A stretch of 64,000 nt of DNA from positions 1 through 64,000 of the forward strand of contig NZ_RHLN01000160.1 of the NCBI RefSeq assembly GCF_004121075.1, given 5' to 3'. Both the position numbers and the translations under genes were made by a program. Origin of the DNA: Lutibacter sp. HS1-25. GTDB taxonomy: Bacteria; Bacteroidota; Bacteroidia; Flavobacteriales; Flavobacteriaceae. The notes under the pieces are model-generated. The model was not told the origin of the DNA, searched no databases, and saw only the letters and a list, made by a program, of their open reading frames with translations. Shown piece by piece: positions 25,681 to 34,224 of this stretch (position 1 is its first letter; each line of letters begins with the position of its first letter).

Positions 25681-26247
25681 TCAATACTTGCCTATTAAAT
25701 CATCCAATAACGTTCTTACCTTTTTACTATTCCAATCTGCAGAACCCGTTTTACTAATTAAAACATTTCCGTCTTGATCTATTAAATAAGTTGCAGGTAT
25801 ACTATTTGTTTTTGTAAACAAAGCTGGAGGTGAACTTATAGAATTATATACTGGCAAATTGTAGTTGTTTTTCTTAAAAAAAGAATCAACTGTCTGCCAA
25901 TTTTCAGTGGTTACAAAAACAAATTCGATTTTATCTTTATAACCATCATACAATTCTTGAATCATAGGTAATTCAGCTCTGCAAGGCGGACACCAAGTAG
26001 CCCAAAAATTAACCAAAATAACTTTACCTTTCAACTGATTAAAATTGATATTTTCAGTATTTAAACCTTGCAAATCCCAATTGTAATTTGCAATCTTATC
26101 AGATTCCTCAACATTTTCAATAGAAGGAGAAAATGCAATTTGACGCATAACCCATTCTCTACTAGGTGGATATAACATAACAACCAAAACAACCATAAAA
26201 ATGATATTAGAAGGTGAAAATGTTTTTTTTGTAAATATTTCTTTCAT
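25681..26247 (-). CDS. TlpA/ResA-like membrane-anchored thioredoxin
   Basis: The chosen ATG (26245-26247) gives 188 residues starting MKEIFTKKTF; an ATG 27 bases further up would add a less likely MLLKDQINF. One membrane segment (about residues 15-30) anchors a thioredoxin domain in the periplasm. The active site is FWATWCPPCRAELPMIQELY. The TlpA/ResA cis-proline region is recognisable as NSIPATYLIDQDG. Such proteins reduce disulfides during cytochrome c maturation or in other periplasmic proteins. A -7 box at 26294-26301 lies just past the rimO terminator hairpin, so the gene is probably transcribed alone. Confidence 0.88.
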   Translation of the reverse strand: MKEIFTKKTFSPSNIIFMVVLVVMLYPPSREWVMRQIAFSPSIENVEESDKIANYNWDLQGLNTENINFNQLKGKVILVNFWATWCPPCRAELPMIQELYDGYKDKIEFVFVTTENWQTVDSFFKKNNYNLPVYNSISSPPALFTKTNSIPATYLIDQDGNVLISKTGSADWNSKKVRTLLDDLIGKY

Positions 26248-26293
26248 AAAATTGATTTGATCTTTTAGTAGCAAAAAAACAGCTTTACTTACA

Positions 26294-26301
26294 CAAATTT
26301 A
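26294..26301 (-). promoter_or_regulatory. -7 promoter element of the thioredoxin gene
   Basis: The minus strand reads TAAATTTG, an exact TAnnTTTG match, 47 bases upstream of the chosen ATG at 26247. It fits that start better than the upstream alternative. Confidence 0.4.
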
Positions 26302-26302
26302 C

Positions 26303-26330
26303 AAAAAAAAGACTGTCTTTTCAGACAGTC
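26303..26330 (-). terminator. Terminator after rimO
   Basis: GACTGTCT / AGACAGTC forms a perfect 8-base stem with a TTTC loop, followed on the minus strand by eight T. It lies 26 bases past the rimO stop codon. Confidence 0.9.
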
Positions 26331-26355
26331 ATATTTTTGTACTTTTAAATCTATT

Positions 26356-27666
26356 TTAAACAGGTTCTCCGTATAAATCAAATTCTGTAGCAGATGTTAT
26401 TTTAATATTGGCAAACTTACCTACTTGCACATAATGCTTTGTTGCATCTATTAAAACTTCATTATCAACGTCTGGCGAATCAAATTCTGTTCTTCCCACA
26501 AAAACATTTCCATCTTTTCTATCTATAATCACTTTAAATATTTCTCCAACTTTTTCCTGATTTAAATCAAAAGAAATTTGACTTTGAATATCCATAATTT
26601 CATTAACACGCTGTTGCTTAACATCTTCTGGAACATCATCAACCAAATTATATGCATGCGTATTTTCTTCGTGAGAATAAGCAAAAGCACCTAAGCGCTC
26701 AAAACGCATTTCTTTAATCCAATCTTTCAACTCTTCAAAAGCTTCTTCAGTTTCACCAGGATAACCAACAATTAAAGTCGTTCTAATTGCCATATTTGGA
26801 ACAGACTTTCTAAACGCTGCAATTAAATTTGTTGTTTTTTCGTGTGAAGTACCTCTGCGCATAGACTTCAAAATATCATCATTAATATGCTGTAACGGAA
26901 TGTCTAAATAATTACAAACTTTTGGTTCATTGTGTATAACTTCCAACACATCTAAAGGAAATCCAGTTGGAAAAGCATAATGCAAACGAATCCACTCAAT
27001 ACCATCAATTTTCACCAATTCTTTCAACAAATCGGCCAAAGCTCTTTTGTTGTAAATATCTAAACCGTAATACGTTAAATCCTGCGCAATTAAAATAAGT
27101 TCTTTAATTCCTTTTTTTGCCAATTTTGTAGCTTCAATAACCAAATTTTCTATAGGTGTTGAAACATTTTTACCTCTCATTAAAGGTATAGCACAAAATG
27201 AACATGGTCTATCACAACCCTCGGCAATTTTTAAATATGCGTAATGAATTGGTGTTGTAGTTAAACGTTCACCTATTAACTCATGTTTATAATCTGCTTC
27301 TAATACTTTAAGTAAATTTGGCAAATCGTGTGTTCCAAAATACTCATCAACATTCGGAATTTCTTTTTGCAAATCTGGCTTATAACGTTCACTTAAACAA
27401 CCCGATACATAAACTCTATCAACTTCACCTAATTCTTTTTTATTTACATAATGTAAAATAGTATTGATAGATTCTTCTTTGGCATCACCAATAAAACCAC
27501 AAGTATTAATTACAACAATATTTCCTTCATCGTTTTCATCTTCATGAACAACATTTTTGTTGTTTGCTTTTAGTTGCCCCATTAAAACCTCACTATCGTA
27601 AATGTTTTTTGAACATCCCAAAGTTACAACATTGATTTTATTTTCTTTTTTTGATTTGGTTCTCAT
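26356..27666 (-). CDS. rimO: Ribosomal protein S12 methylthiotransferase
   Basis: The 436-residue radical-SAM enzyme has the three MiaB/RimO parts. The N-terminal domain starts NVVTLGCSKNIYDSEVLMGQ. The radical-SAM core has the cluster motif CDRPCSFCAIPLMRG (C-x3-C-x2-C). A C-terminal TRAM domain (about 370-436) follows. The opening TLGCSKN...DSE and the PLMRGK sequence favour RimO over MiaB. It adds a methylthio group to an aspartate of ribosomal protein S12. An exact -7 box lies 20 bases upstream, and a strong terminator follows. It sits downstream of ftsY, which has its own terminator, so it is probably monocistronic. Confidence 0.95.
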   Translation of the reverse strand: MRTKSKKENKINVVTLGCSKNIYDSEVLMGQLKANNKNVVHEDENDEGNIVVINTCGFIGDAKEESINTILHYVNKKELGEVDRVYVSGCLSERYKPDLQKEIPNVDEYFGTHDLPNLLKVLEADYKHELIGERLTTTPIHYAYLKIAEGCDRPCSFCAIPLMRGKNVSTPIENLVIEATKLAKKGIKELILIAQDLTYYGLDIYNKRALADLLKELVKIDGIEWIRLHYAFPTGFPLDVLEVIHNEPKVCNYLDIPLQHINDDILKSMRRGTSHEKTTNLIAAFRKSVPNMAIRTTLIVGYPGETEEAFEELKDWIKEMRFERLGAFAYSHEENTHAYNLVDDVPEDVKQQRVNEIMDIQSQISFDLNQEKVGEIFKVIIDRKDGNVFVGRTEFDSPDVDNEVLIDATKHYVQVGKFANIKITSATEFDLYGEPV

Positions 27667-27685
27667 TTTCTTAGTTTAACGACGT

Positions 27686-27693
27686 CAAAAGTA
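27686..27693 (-). promoter_or_regulatory. -7 promoter element of rimO
   Basis: The minus strand reads TACTTTTG, an exact TAnnTTTG match, 20 bases upstream of the rimO ATG and downstream of the ftsY terminator. Confidence 0.45.
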
Positions 27694-27716
27694 CTACTTT
27701 TTAAATGAATGCTATA

Positions 27717-27757
27717 AAAAAAGACCTTTTACATTTTAGAAACATAAAAGGTCTTTT
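27717..27757 (-). terminator. Terminator after ftsY
   Basis: AAAAGACCTTTT (27719-27730) and AAAAGGTCTTTT (27746-27757) form a perfect 12-base stem with flanking A/T runs, about 20 bases past the ftsY stop codon. Confidence 0.88.
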
Positions 27758-27776
27758 GTAAATTATTCGATAATTT

Positions 27777-28730
27777 TTATTTGAAAAAAGAATCTACAAA
27801 TTCAATTTTATTAAAAACCTGTAAATCATCTATGCCTTCACCTACTCCAATATATTTAACCGGAATTTGAAACTGATCTGATATACCAATAACAACGCCT
27901 CCTTTTGCTGTACCATCTAATTTGGTAACAGCCAACGCAGTAACTTCAGTTGCCTTTGTAAATTGACTTGCTTGTTCAAATGCATTTTGACCAGTAGAAC
28001 CATCTAATACCAATAAAACTTCATGTGGCGCATCTTCAACAACTTTTTGCATTACACGCTTAACTTTTGTCAGCTCATTCATTAAGTTTACCTTATTGTG
28101 CAATCTTCCTGCTGTATCAATAATAACAACATCGGCATTTTGTGCAACTGCAGATTTTAAAGTATCAAATGCTACAGATGCAGGATCACTCCCCATTTCC
28201 TGACGAACAATTGGCACACCTACTCTATCTGCCCAAACTTGCAATTGATCAATAGCTGCAGCTCTAAAAGTATCGGCTGCACCCAATACAACTTTATATC
28301 CTTTTTTCTTGAATTGTGAAGCCAACTTACCAATAGTTGTTGTTTTTCCAACCCCATTTACACCAACAACCATAATTACATAAGGTTTTTTGGTTGAAGG
28401 AATATTAAAGTCAATTTCGTTACCAACATTGGTTTCTGCTAATAAACCTGCAATTTCTTCTCTCAGAATGCTATTTAACTCCTCAGTTCCTAAGTATTTA
28501 TCTTTAGCGATTCTAGCTTCAATTCTATCAATAATTTTTAAAGTAGTTTTAACGCCCACATCCGACGAAACTAAAACTTCTTCTAAATTATCAAGTACAT
28601 CATCATCTACTTTGGTTTTACCTGCAACTGCTTTAGATAGTTTTGAAAAAAAAGAGGTTTTTGTTTTTTCCAATCCTTTATCTAAAGTTTCTTTCTTTTC
28701 TTTTGAAAAAATTCTTTTAAATAAACTCAT
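27777..28730 (-). CDS. ftsY: Signal recognition particle receptor FtsY
   Basis: The 317-residue GTPase has a short N-terminal part rich in Lys, an NG domain and all GTPase motifs: G1 VVGVNGVGKTTTIGKLA, GAADTFRAAAIDQL, DTAGRLHNK, TKLDGTAKGG and the closing GVGEGIDDLQ. It lacks the long acidic A domain of the Escherichia coli protein, as is usual in Bacteroidota. It docks ribosome-SRP complexes at the inner membrane for co-translational insertion. It lies downstream of rpmB-rpmG-DUF4295 but a terminator hairpin (28760-28793) separates it, so it is partly or wholly transcribed alone. Confidence 0.96.
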   Translation of the reverse strand: MSLFKRIFSKEKKETLDKGLEKTKTSFFSKLSKAVAGKTKVDDDVLDNLEEVLVSSDVGVKTTLKIIDRIEARIAKDKYLGTEELNSILREEIAGLLAETNVGNEIDFNIPSTKKPYVIMVVGVNGVGKTTTIGKLASQFKKKGYKVVLGAADTFRAAAIDQLQVWADRVGVPIVRQEMGSDPASVAFDTLKSAVAQNADVVIIDTAGRLHNKVNLMNELTKVKRVMQKVVEDAPHEVLLVLDGSTGQNAFEQASQFTKATEVTALAVTKLDGTAKGGVVIGISDQFQIPVKYIGVGEGIDDLQVFNKIEFVDSFFK

Positions 28731-28759
28731 TTTTTACAATTTAACGGTATAAATATAAA

Positions 28760-28793
28760 AAGAAAAAGCTACTTTCTAATAAGAAAGTAGCTT
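28760..28793 (-). terminator. Terminator after the rpmB-rpmG-DUF4295 group
   Basis: AAGCTACTTTCT (28766-28777) and AGAAAGTAGCTT (28782-28793) form a perfect 12-base stem with a 4-base loop. On the minus strand the stem is followed by a T-rich tract. Confidence 0.85.
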
Positions 28794-28816
28794 ATATATT
28801 ATTTTAATAAGTAAAA

Positions 28817-28969
28817 TTATTTTTTACTTAAAAAATCTTTAACATTTGCTGGATCAACAATTGCTTCAACAAAAGTATAAGCTCCAGATTTTGGAGATTT
28901 TACCATTTTTATTGCTTTTGTTAATCTCTTTGAACCTGTTTGTAACGATGCTACTGATTTCTTTGCCAT
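28817..28969 (-). CDS. DUF4295 small protein
   Basis: A 50-residue basic protein starts at the ATG 28967-28969 (MAKKSVASLQTGSKRLTKAI) and ends VKDFLSKK. It matches the small DUF4295 family found in Bacteroidota directly after rpmB and rpmG. Its composition (Lys, Ser, no Cys) and position suggest association with ribosomes, which is inference. It lies 42 bases after rpmG on the same strand and is followed by a strong terminator, so it is the last gene of the ribosomal protein operon. Confidence 0.88.
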   Translation of the reverse strand: MAKKSVASLQTGSKRLTKAIKMVKSPKSGAYTFVEAIVDPANVKDFLSKK

Positions 28970-29011
28970 AATCCTATGTTTTATTTGACGTTTCCTTTAG
29001 AAAACCTCTAA

Positions 29012-29197
29012 TTATTTAATTTCTTTATGAACAGTTACTTTTTTCAAGATAGGATTGAATTTTTTAATTTCCATTCTATCAGGTGTGTTCTTTTTATTCT
29101 TCGTAGTAATATATCTAGAAGTTCCTGGTACTCCAGTTGCCTTGTGCTCTGTGCACTCTAAAATTACTTGAATTCTATTCCCTTTAGCCTTTGCCAT
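29012..29197 (-). CDS. rpmG: 50S ribosomal protein L33
   Basis: The 61-residue product ([20 protein letters not shown]) carries the L33 core, including [20 protein letters not shown] and [16 protein letters not shown]. It lacks the paired Cys zinc motifs, so it is the zinc-free C- form. It is a component of the large ribosomal subunit. It lies 12 bases after rpmB in the same operon. Confidence 0.96.
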   Translation of the reverse strand: MAKAKGNRIQVILECTEHKATGVPGTSRYITTKNKKNTPDRMEIKKFNPILKKVTVHKEIK

Positions 29198-29209
29198 TTC
29201 CTAATATAA

Positions 29210-29449
29210 TTAATTTTTATAAAATCCTTTTTCTCTAGCTTTTTTAAGAACAGCCGAGATTCCTAATTTGTTAATATTCTTTAAAGCTGATGTAGAAACT
29301 TTTAAAGTTACCCATTTATCCTCTTCAGGAATATAAAAACGCTTCTTTATTAAGTTAGCGTCAAATTTTCTTTTAGTTTTATTCATGGCGTGAGAAACAT
29401 TGTTTCCAACCATTGCTTTTTTACCAGTAAGTTCACAAACTCTTGACAT
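29210..29449 (-). CDS. rpmB: 50S ribosomal protein L28
   Basis: The 79-residue product opens MSRVCELTGKKAMVGNNVSH, the L28 signature, followed by KTKRKFDANLIKKRFYIPEE. It is a component of the large ribosomal subunit. It is the first gene of the rpmB-rpmG-DUF4295 operon. A complete consensus promoter (-33 and -7) lies 38-68 bases upstream. Confidence 0.96.
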   Translation of the reverse strand: MSRVCELTGKKAMVGNNVSHAMNKTKRKFDANLIKKRFYIPEEDKWVTLKVSTSALKNINKLGISAVLKKAREKGFYKN

Positions 29450-29486
29450 AATTCTATACTTTTTTATGTATTCTCAAAACGAGATG

Positions 29487-29517
29487 CAAAATTAAATTTT
29501 TTAAACGTAATACACAA
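29487..29517 (-). promoter_or_regulatory. Full consensus promoter of the rpmB operon
   Basis: On the minus strand TTG (29515-29517), a 20-base spacer and TAATTTTG (29487-29494) match TTG-N(17-23)-TAnnTTTG exactly. The start point should lie near 29480, giving a leader of about 30 bases. Confidence 0.75.
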
Positions 29518-29527
29518 ACTTATTTTA

Positions 29528-30772
29528 CTAGTTTTTTAAAATTTCTTTTTGAAGCAATTCCAATGCTTTAATTGAAGTACGTTCAATTACCTTTTCACGT
29601 GGTTTTCCAAAAAAATATTTCTCTGAAAAAACATGTGTTGGCGATGCAATTGCAATATAAACAACACCAACTGATTCATCAGTTAAATCTGTCGTAGGCC
29701 CAGCATTACCAGTGGTTGCAATCGCATAATCTGTTTTGTATTTTTCTCTAATTCCAATAGCCATTGCTTCTGCAACCTGAGCACTAACAACTGTATGTTT
29801 TTCTATTAATTGGGCATCAACATTTAATTCATTTATTTTTATTGAGGCATTGTAAGCAACCACTGCACCAATAAAATAATTAGAAGAACCCGCAATTGAA
29901 GTCAGTTTTTTTGCAATATTTCCACCAGTACAACTTTCTGCAACAGCTAAATGCTGTTTTTTTTCAGTTAGTAACTTACCTATTACCGCTTCAATCAATT
30001 CACTTTCATCAAAACCAACAATAACATCTGGTATAATTGCTTTTAATTTTTCAACCTCTAAATCAATTGCATTTACTAAAATATCACTATCTATTCCTTT
30101 AGCAGTTAACCGCAACCTTACACTGCCAAACGAAGGCAAATAAGCCAAGCTAATAAAATTAGGCAGATTTATTTCCCAATCTTCAATTTTTTCAGACAAC
30201 ATACTCTCTCCTATTCCGTAGGTTAAAATTGTTTTGTGAAGTATATAAGGTAGCTTAAAAGTTTTTGTAAGTTTTGGCAACACACTTTTTTCCATCAATC
30301 CCTTCATTTCATATGGCACACCTGCTAATGAAACCAACACTTTACCATTATTATAAAACCACATTCCAGGTGCGGTTCCCAATTCATTTTTTAAAGGTTC
30401 ACATTTTGTAGGTACCAATGCCTGATTTCTGTTAATTTCTGTAAACGTATAATTTAGCTTCTCAAACATATTTTTAATATGATGGGCGATTTCTTCATTT
30501 AAAACAAGTTTGTCATTAAAATATTCAGCCAATGTTAACTTTGTAATATCGTCTTTTGTTGGCCCTAATCCACCTGTTACAATTACAATATCACAATTTT
30601 CCTGAGCCTGTTTTAATGCCTTTAAAATATGCTGCTTATCATCTTGGATAGATGTAATTTGGTATACTGAAATTCCAATTTTATTTAACTCTTCAGCAAT
30701 CCATTTAGAGTTTGTGTCTAAAATTTGACCAATTAATATTTCATCTCCAATTGTAATTATTTCTGCGTACAT
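29528..30772 (-). CDS. cinA: CinA-like protein (MoCF domain plus nicotinamide-nucleotide amidase)
   Basis: The 414-residue protein has the full-length CinA layout. The N-terminal MoCF/COG1058 domain (about 1-170) contains IGDEILIGQILDTNSKWIAE and VTGGLGPTKDDITK. The C-terminal CinA/PncC domain (about 255-410) contains AVAESCTGGNIAKKLTSIAG and AIATTGNAGPTTD. The C-terminal domain deamidates nicotinamide mononucleotide in pyridine-nucleotide recycling; the N-terminal domain can act as an ADP-ribose pyrophosphatase. The competence link of the name is not supported here. It lies upstream of the rpmB promoter and is not co-transcribed in any obvious way. Confidence 0.93.
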   Translation of the reverse strand: MYAEIITIGDEILIGQILDTNSKWIAEELNKIGISVYQITSIQDDKQHILKALKQAQENCDIVIVTGGLGPTKDDITKLTLAEYFNDKLVLNEEIAHHIKNMFEKLNYTFTEINRNQALVPTKCEPLKNELGTAPGMWFYNNGKVLVSLAGVPYEMKGLMEKSVLPKLTKTFKLPYILHKTILTYGIGESMLSEKIEDWEINLPNFISLAYLPSFGSVRLRLTAKGIDSDILVNAIDLEVEKLKAIIPDVIVGFDESELIEAVIGKLLTEKKQHLAVAESCTGGNIAKKLTSIAGSSNYFIGAVVAYNASIKINELNVDAQLIEKHTVVSAQVAEAMAIGIREKYKTDYAIATTGNAGPTTDLTDESVGVVYIAIASPTHVFSEKYFFGKPREKVIERTSIKALELLQKEILKN

Positions 30773-30910
30773 ATTTTTTTATTATATTATAAAGGTAAAT
30801 GTATAAACTTTTTAAGAAAAATATAACATCACATCCATCAAAAAAGCACTTCTAAACGCAACCATTTTTATAAATTTGCATCTTTTAAATGAACATAATT
30901 ATTAACTGCT

Positions 30911-31327
30911 ATGACACCCGAAATTGAATTAAGCGACAATGAACTATTAGAGCAAATTGAAAATTGCACTTTAGACCCTGCATTATTTACACACGAAACC
31001 CTTTTAAGGCTAACTTGGATTTTAATAAATAAGTATGGCTTAAATATTGCTATTCTTAAAAACAATGAAATTAAAAGTAATTATTACAAAAATGCACTTA
31101 AAAGCGATAAATTCAATATTACTTTAACCAAAGCTTATACTGAAATTTTACATCACTTTATGCAACAATCATCTACAAAAGATTTTAATAAATTGTTGCG
31201 TGAATTTCCTAGATTGAAATACAATTTTAACAATTTAGTAAAAACACACTACGGATATAATATTTTAAAAGAACACAGAAAAGAAGGTCCTGAACCAACA
31301 AAACCTTTTTTATTTGCGACCTGTTAA
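30911..31327 (+). CDS. Small helical protein of an uncharacterised family
   Basis: The 138-residue product has no signal peptide. It contains LFTHETLLRLTWILINKYG, which resembles a widespread family of unknown function with an F-x-H-x2-H/x-L-R-x-x-W core. The middle part (ITLTKAYTEILHHFMQ) fits the same all-helical family. The conserved His and Tyr residues could bind metal or a small ligand, but this is not known. It is the only + strand gene between cinA and the isomerase gene, divergent from cinA and convergent with its right neighbour (6 bases apart). Confidence 0.6.
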   Translation: MTPEIELSDNELLEQIENCTLDPALFTHETLLRLTWILINKYGLNIAILKNNEIKSNYYKNALKSDKFNITLTKAYTEILHHFMQQSSTKDFNKLLREFPRLKYNFNNLVKTHYGYNILKEHRKEGPEPTKPFLFATC

Positions 31328-31332
31328 AAAGG

Positions 31333-31944
31333 TTATTTTATTTTAACCGAAAACATTTCTTTGTTTTGAATTGTCCCAGTAAGTACATCATTTTCATGTA
31401 CCTTACCAACTCCTGCTGGAGTTCCGGTAAAAATAACATCGCCCTTTTTAAGGGTGAAGTATTGTGATACATATGCAATTAATTCGTCTATTTTCCACAA
31501 CATTGCGTTGGTATTTCCATCTTGAACCAACTCATTATTTTTAAATAATTTAAATTCTAAATTATTTAAATCACCAAAATTTTCTTTTGGAAAAAATTCA
31601 CTCATTGCTGCACTACCATCAAAAGCCTTGGCTTTTTCCCAAGGCAAACCTTTTTCTCTGCTAGCATCTTGAATATCACGAGCTGTAAAATCAATTCCCA
31701 AACCAATTTCATCGTAGTATTTATGGGCAAATTTTTCTTGAATGTATTTACCAACTTTATTGATTTTAACCAAAACCTCTACTTCAAAATGAACATTGTT
31801 TGAAAAAGGTGGTATAAAAAAAGGTTGATTCTTTGCCAATATTGCAGAATCTGGTTTTAAAAAAACAACAGGGTTTTCTGGTTTTTCATTTTGTAATTCT
31901 TCTATATGTTTTGCATAATTACGACCAATACAAATTATTTTCAT
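31333..31944 (-). CDS. Fumarylacetoacetate hydrolase (FAH) family protein
   Basis: The 203-residue product starts MKIICIGRNYAKHIEELQNE and contains NPVVFLKPDSAIL, HFEVEVLVKINKVGKYIQ and FTARDIQDASREKGLPW. These are the metal-binding and catalytic motifs of the single-domain FAH family (E-x-E...D). KGDVIFTGTPAGVG follows near the end. Enzymes of this size include acylpyruvases, oxaloacetate decarboxylases or tautomerases, and isomerases of aromatic breakdown; the exact substrate cannot be read from sequence. It follows menB after 76 bases on the same strand, but it has no known role in menaquinone synthesis. Confidence 0.88.
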   Translation of the reverse strand: MKIICIGRNYAKHIEELQNEKPENPVVFLKPDSAILAKNQPFFIPPFSNNVHFEVEVLVKINKVGKYIQEKFAHKYYDEIGLGIDFTARDIQDASREKGLPWEKAKAFDGSAAMSEFFPKENFGDLNNLEFKLFKNNELVQDGNTNAMLWKIDELIAYVSQYFTLKKGDVIFTGTPAGVGKVHENDVLTGTIQNKEMFSVKIK

Positions 31945-32020
31945 ATCACCTTTTATTTTTATTTCCCCAAAAAGGAAATTTTAATTATTCATTTTTTAAT
32001 TATTCCTTATTCATTAACCA

Positions 32021-32860
32021 TTAAGGAATCCATTTTTTTTCAAAATTTGGTTTTCTCTTTTCTAAAAAAGCATTTCTACCTTCTTTTGCTTCATCTGTCA
32101 TATAAGCCAAACGAGTAGCTTCACCAGCAAAAACCTGCTGCCCAACCATACCATCATCGGTTAAATTCATAGCAAATTTCAACATTTTAATAGATGTTGG
32201 TGATTTTGCTAATATTTCCTGAGCCCACTCATAAGCCGTATTTTCTAATTCGTTATGTGGAATAACAGCGTTTACCATACCCATTTCAAAAGCTTCTTGT
32301 GCAGAATAATTTCTTCCTAAGAAAAATATTTCACGCGCTTTTTTTTGTCCAACCATTTTAGCCAAATAAGCCGATCCATAACCACCATCAAAACTTGTAA
32401 CATCTGCATCGGTTTGTTTAAAAATAGCATGTTCTTTACTTGCTAAAGTTAAATCGCAAACCACATGCAAACTATGTCCGCCTCCAACAGCCCAACCTGG
32501 CACAACCGCAATTACAGCTTTTGGCATAAAACGAATTAAACGTTGAACTTCTAAAATATTTAAACGATGATATCCATCTTCACCAACATAACCTTGGTGT
32601 CCACGAGCAGTTTGATCGCCACCACTACAAAACGAATATACACCATCTTTTGTTGATGGGCCTTCAGCAGAAAGCAACACAACACCTATAGATGTATCTT
32701 CACCAGCATCATAAAACGCATCATAAAGTTCTTTAGTTGTTTTTGGTCTAAAAGCATTTCTAATATTGGGTCTGTTAAATGCAATTCGAGCAACACCATT
32801 ACACTTTTTATAGGTAATATCTTCAAATTCTCGAACGGTTTCCCATTTAATTTCTTGCAT
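32021..32860 (-). CDS. menB: 1,4-dihydroxy-2-naphthoyl-CoA synthase
   Basis: The 279-residue crotonase-fold enzyme has MenB-specific motifs: SFCSGGDQTARGHQGYVGED, AVVPGWAVGGGHSLHVVCDL, TDADVTSFDGGYGSAYLAKM and the C-terminal NAFLEKRKPNFEKKW. It closes the second ring of the naphthoquinone head group from succinylbenzoyl-CoA. It lies on the same strand as menD, menF and the PaaI-type thioesterase but is separated from menD by two + strand genes and an S1-type gene. The FAH-family gene follows. Confidence 0.95.
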   Translation of the reverse strand: MQEIKWETVREFEDITYKKCNGVARIAFNRPNIRNAFRPKTTKELYDAFYDAGEDTSIGVVLLSAEGPSTKDGVYSFCSGGDQTARGHQGYVGEDGYHRLNILEVQRLIRFMPKAVIAVVPGWAVGGGHSLHVVCDLTLASKEHAIFKQTDADVTSFDGGYGSAYLAKMVGQKKAREIFFLGRNYSAQEAFEMGMVNAVIPHNELENTAYEWAQEILAKSPTSIKMLKFAMNLTDDGMVGQQVFAGEATRLAYMTDEAKEGRNAFLEKRKPNFEKKWIP

Positions 32861-32975
32861 ATATTTATTAATTTAAGGGTAAAAATAATTTATTTTTATG
32901 GTTAAAAAAACTAAAGATTAAAAAGTTTAAAAAACCTTTCATAAGTAAATTAGCTATTTATACTTTAGAATTAGT

Positions 32976-33010
32976 TTGGCTAAAGATTTTAATTAAAATC
33001 ACTATTTTTG
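32976..33010 (+). promoter_or_regulatory. Promoter candidate for the esterase-peptidase pair
   Basis: TATTTTTG (33003-33010) is an exact -7 match. A TTG lies at 32976-32978 with a 24-base spacer, one base beyond the usual range. The ATG at 33028 lies 17 bases after the -7 box. Confidence 0.45.
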
Positions 33011-33027
33011 CTGTCAAACCTATTTTT

Positions 33028-34197
33028 ATGAAAAAATTAGTATTATTCTTACCTATATTTTTAATGGCATTTAACTGCTGGTCACAAGACATTAAAATTA
33101 AAAATTTCGAGTCGTATGAATTAGACAATAACCGTACGTTAAAAATCTACATTCCGCCAAGTTACCATCAAGATTCTACAAAATTTTATCCGCTTACCAT
33201 TGTTTTAGATGCTGAACTATTATTTGATGCTTATGTTGGAAATGCTATTTTATTTGCAAATACCGATGAAGCTCCTGAACAAATTATAGTAGGAATTCAA
33301 CAAAATCAATACAACGAACGTGAAGAAGACTGTTCATACAAAAAAGAAAATAGCTTACCTACCAAACAAAGTGAAGCATTTTACAGGTTTATTAGAAGTG
33401 AACTTTTTACTTATTTTAATGATAATTACAGAGTTTCACCATTTAAAACAATTATAGGAAACACTTTAACTGCAAATTTTACCAATTATTTTTTAATTGA
33501 AAATTACCCTGGATTTAATGCCTACATAAACATCAATCCATCTCTTGCTATGGACATACCTCATTTAGTGAATGATAAATCAAAAGTTATAAAAGACGAA
33601 AATATTTACTATTACCTATCTAACTGCAAACGAAATTCAGACAAAAAAGAAACTACAATAAATGCATTAAACCAATTATTAGTAGCAAACGAAAATCCTA
33701 AATTCAAATATAGATACGACTATTTTCAGAATAGTACAGTAACTTCATCTGTTGGACAATCTATTTCAAGCGCACTGTCTTTTATTTTTGAATTATACTC
33801 TCCTATTTCAAAAGAAGAATTTGAGTCAAATATCAAAGATTTATCTCCACCTGAAGCCATTGCGTATTTAGAAAATAAATATGTTGAAATTGAATATTTA
33901 TTTGGAAGTAATTTAAAAATGAGAGAAAAAGATATTTTTGCTATTGAAGGTATTGTAATGGATAAAGAAAATGGCGATTATCTAAAAGAATATGGCGAAA
34001 TGATAAACAAACTTTATATTGAATCTCCTATTGGAGATTATTATATTGGTCGTTATTACGAAACTGGAAACAAACCAAAACAAGCCCTTAAATATTATAA
34101 AAGTGGCTATATGAAATTACCTGAAGGTGATCCAAATGCCGATGCCTATTATCAAAATGTTGAAAGAGTCCTAAACCAAACAGGAATAGGAATGTAA
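33028..34197 (+). CDS. Exported esterase-like protein lacking the usual catalytic serine
   Basis: The 389-residue product has a signal peptide (about 1-19, ending CWSQ). An alpha/beta-hydrolase domain of the Fes/EstD type (PF00756-like) spans about 25-270: LKIYIPPSYHQDSTKFYPLT, LDAELLFDAYVGNAI and IIVGIQQ. At the nucleophile elbow, where G-x-S-x-G is expected, the sequence is GNTLT (144-148), with Thr in place of Ser. An acyl-hydrolase function is therefore doubtful; the protein may be a pseudoenzyme or binding protein. A TPR-like C-terminus follows (about 335-375, GRYYETGNKPKQALKYYKSG). The gene is 27 bases before an exported peptidase gene, probably in one operon inserted into the men region. 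Confidence 0.75.
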   Translation: MKKLVLFLPIFLMAFNCWSQDIKIKNFESYELDNNRTLKIYIPPSYHQDSTKFYPLTIVLDAELLFDAYVGNAILFANTDEAPEQIIVGIQQNQYNEREEDCSYKKENSLPTKQSEAFYRFIRSELFTYFNDNYRVSPFKTIIGNTLTANFTNYFLIENYPGFNAYININPSLAMDIPHLVNDKSKVIKDENIYYYLSNCKRNSDKKETTINALNQLLVANENPKFKYRYDYFQNSTVTSSVGQSISSALSFIFELYSPISKEEFESNIKDLSPPEAIAYLENKYVEIEYLFGSNLKMREKDIFAIEGIVMDKENGDYLKEYGEMINKLYIESPIGDYYIGRYYETGNKPKQALKYYKSGYMKLPEGDPNADAYYQNVERVLNQTGIGM

Positions 34198-34224
34198 TCT
34201 AAACCTCAAAATTAAAACAATCCC

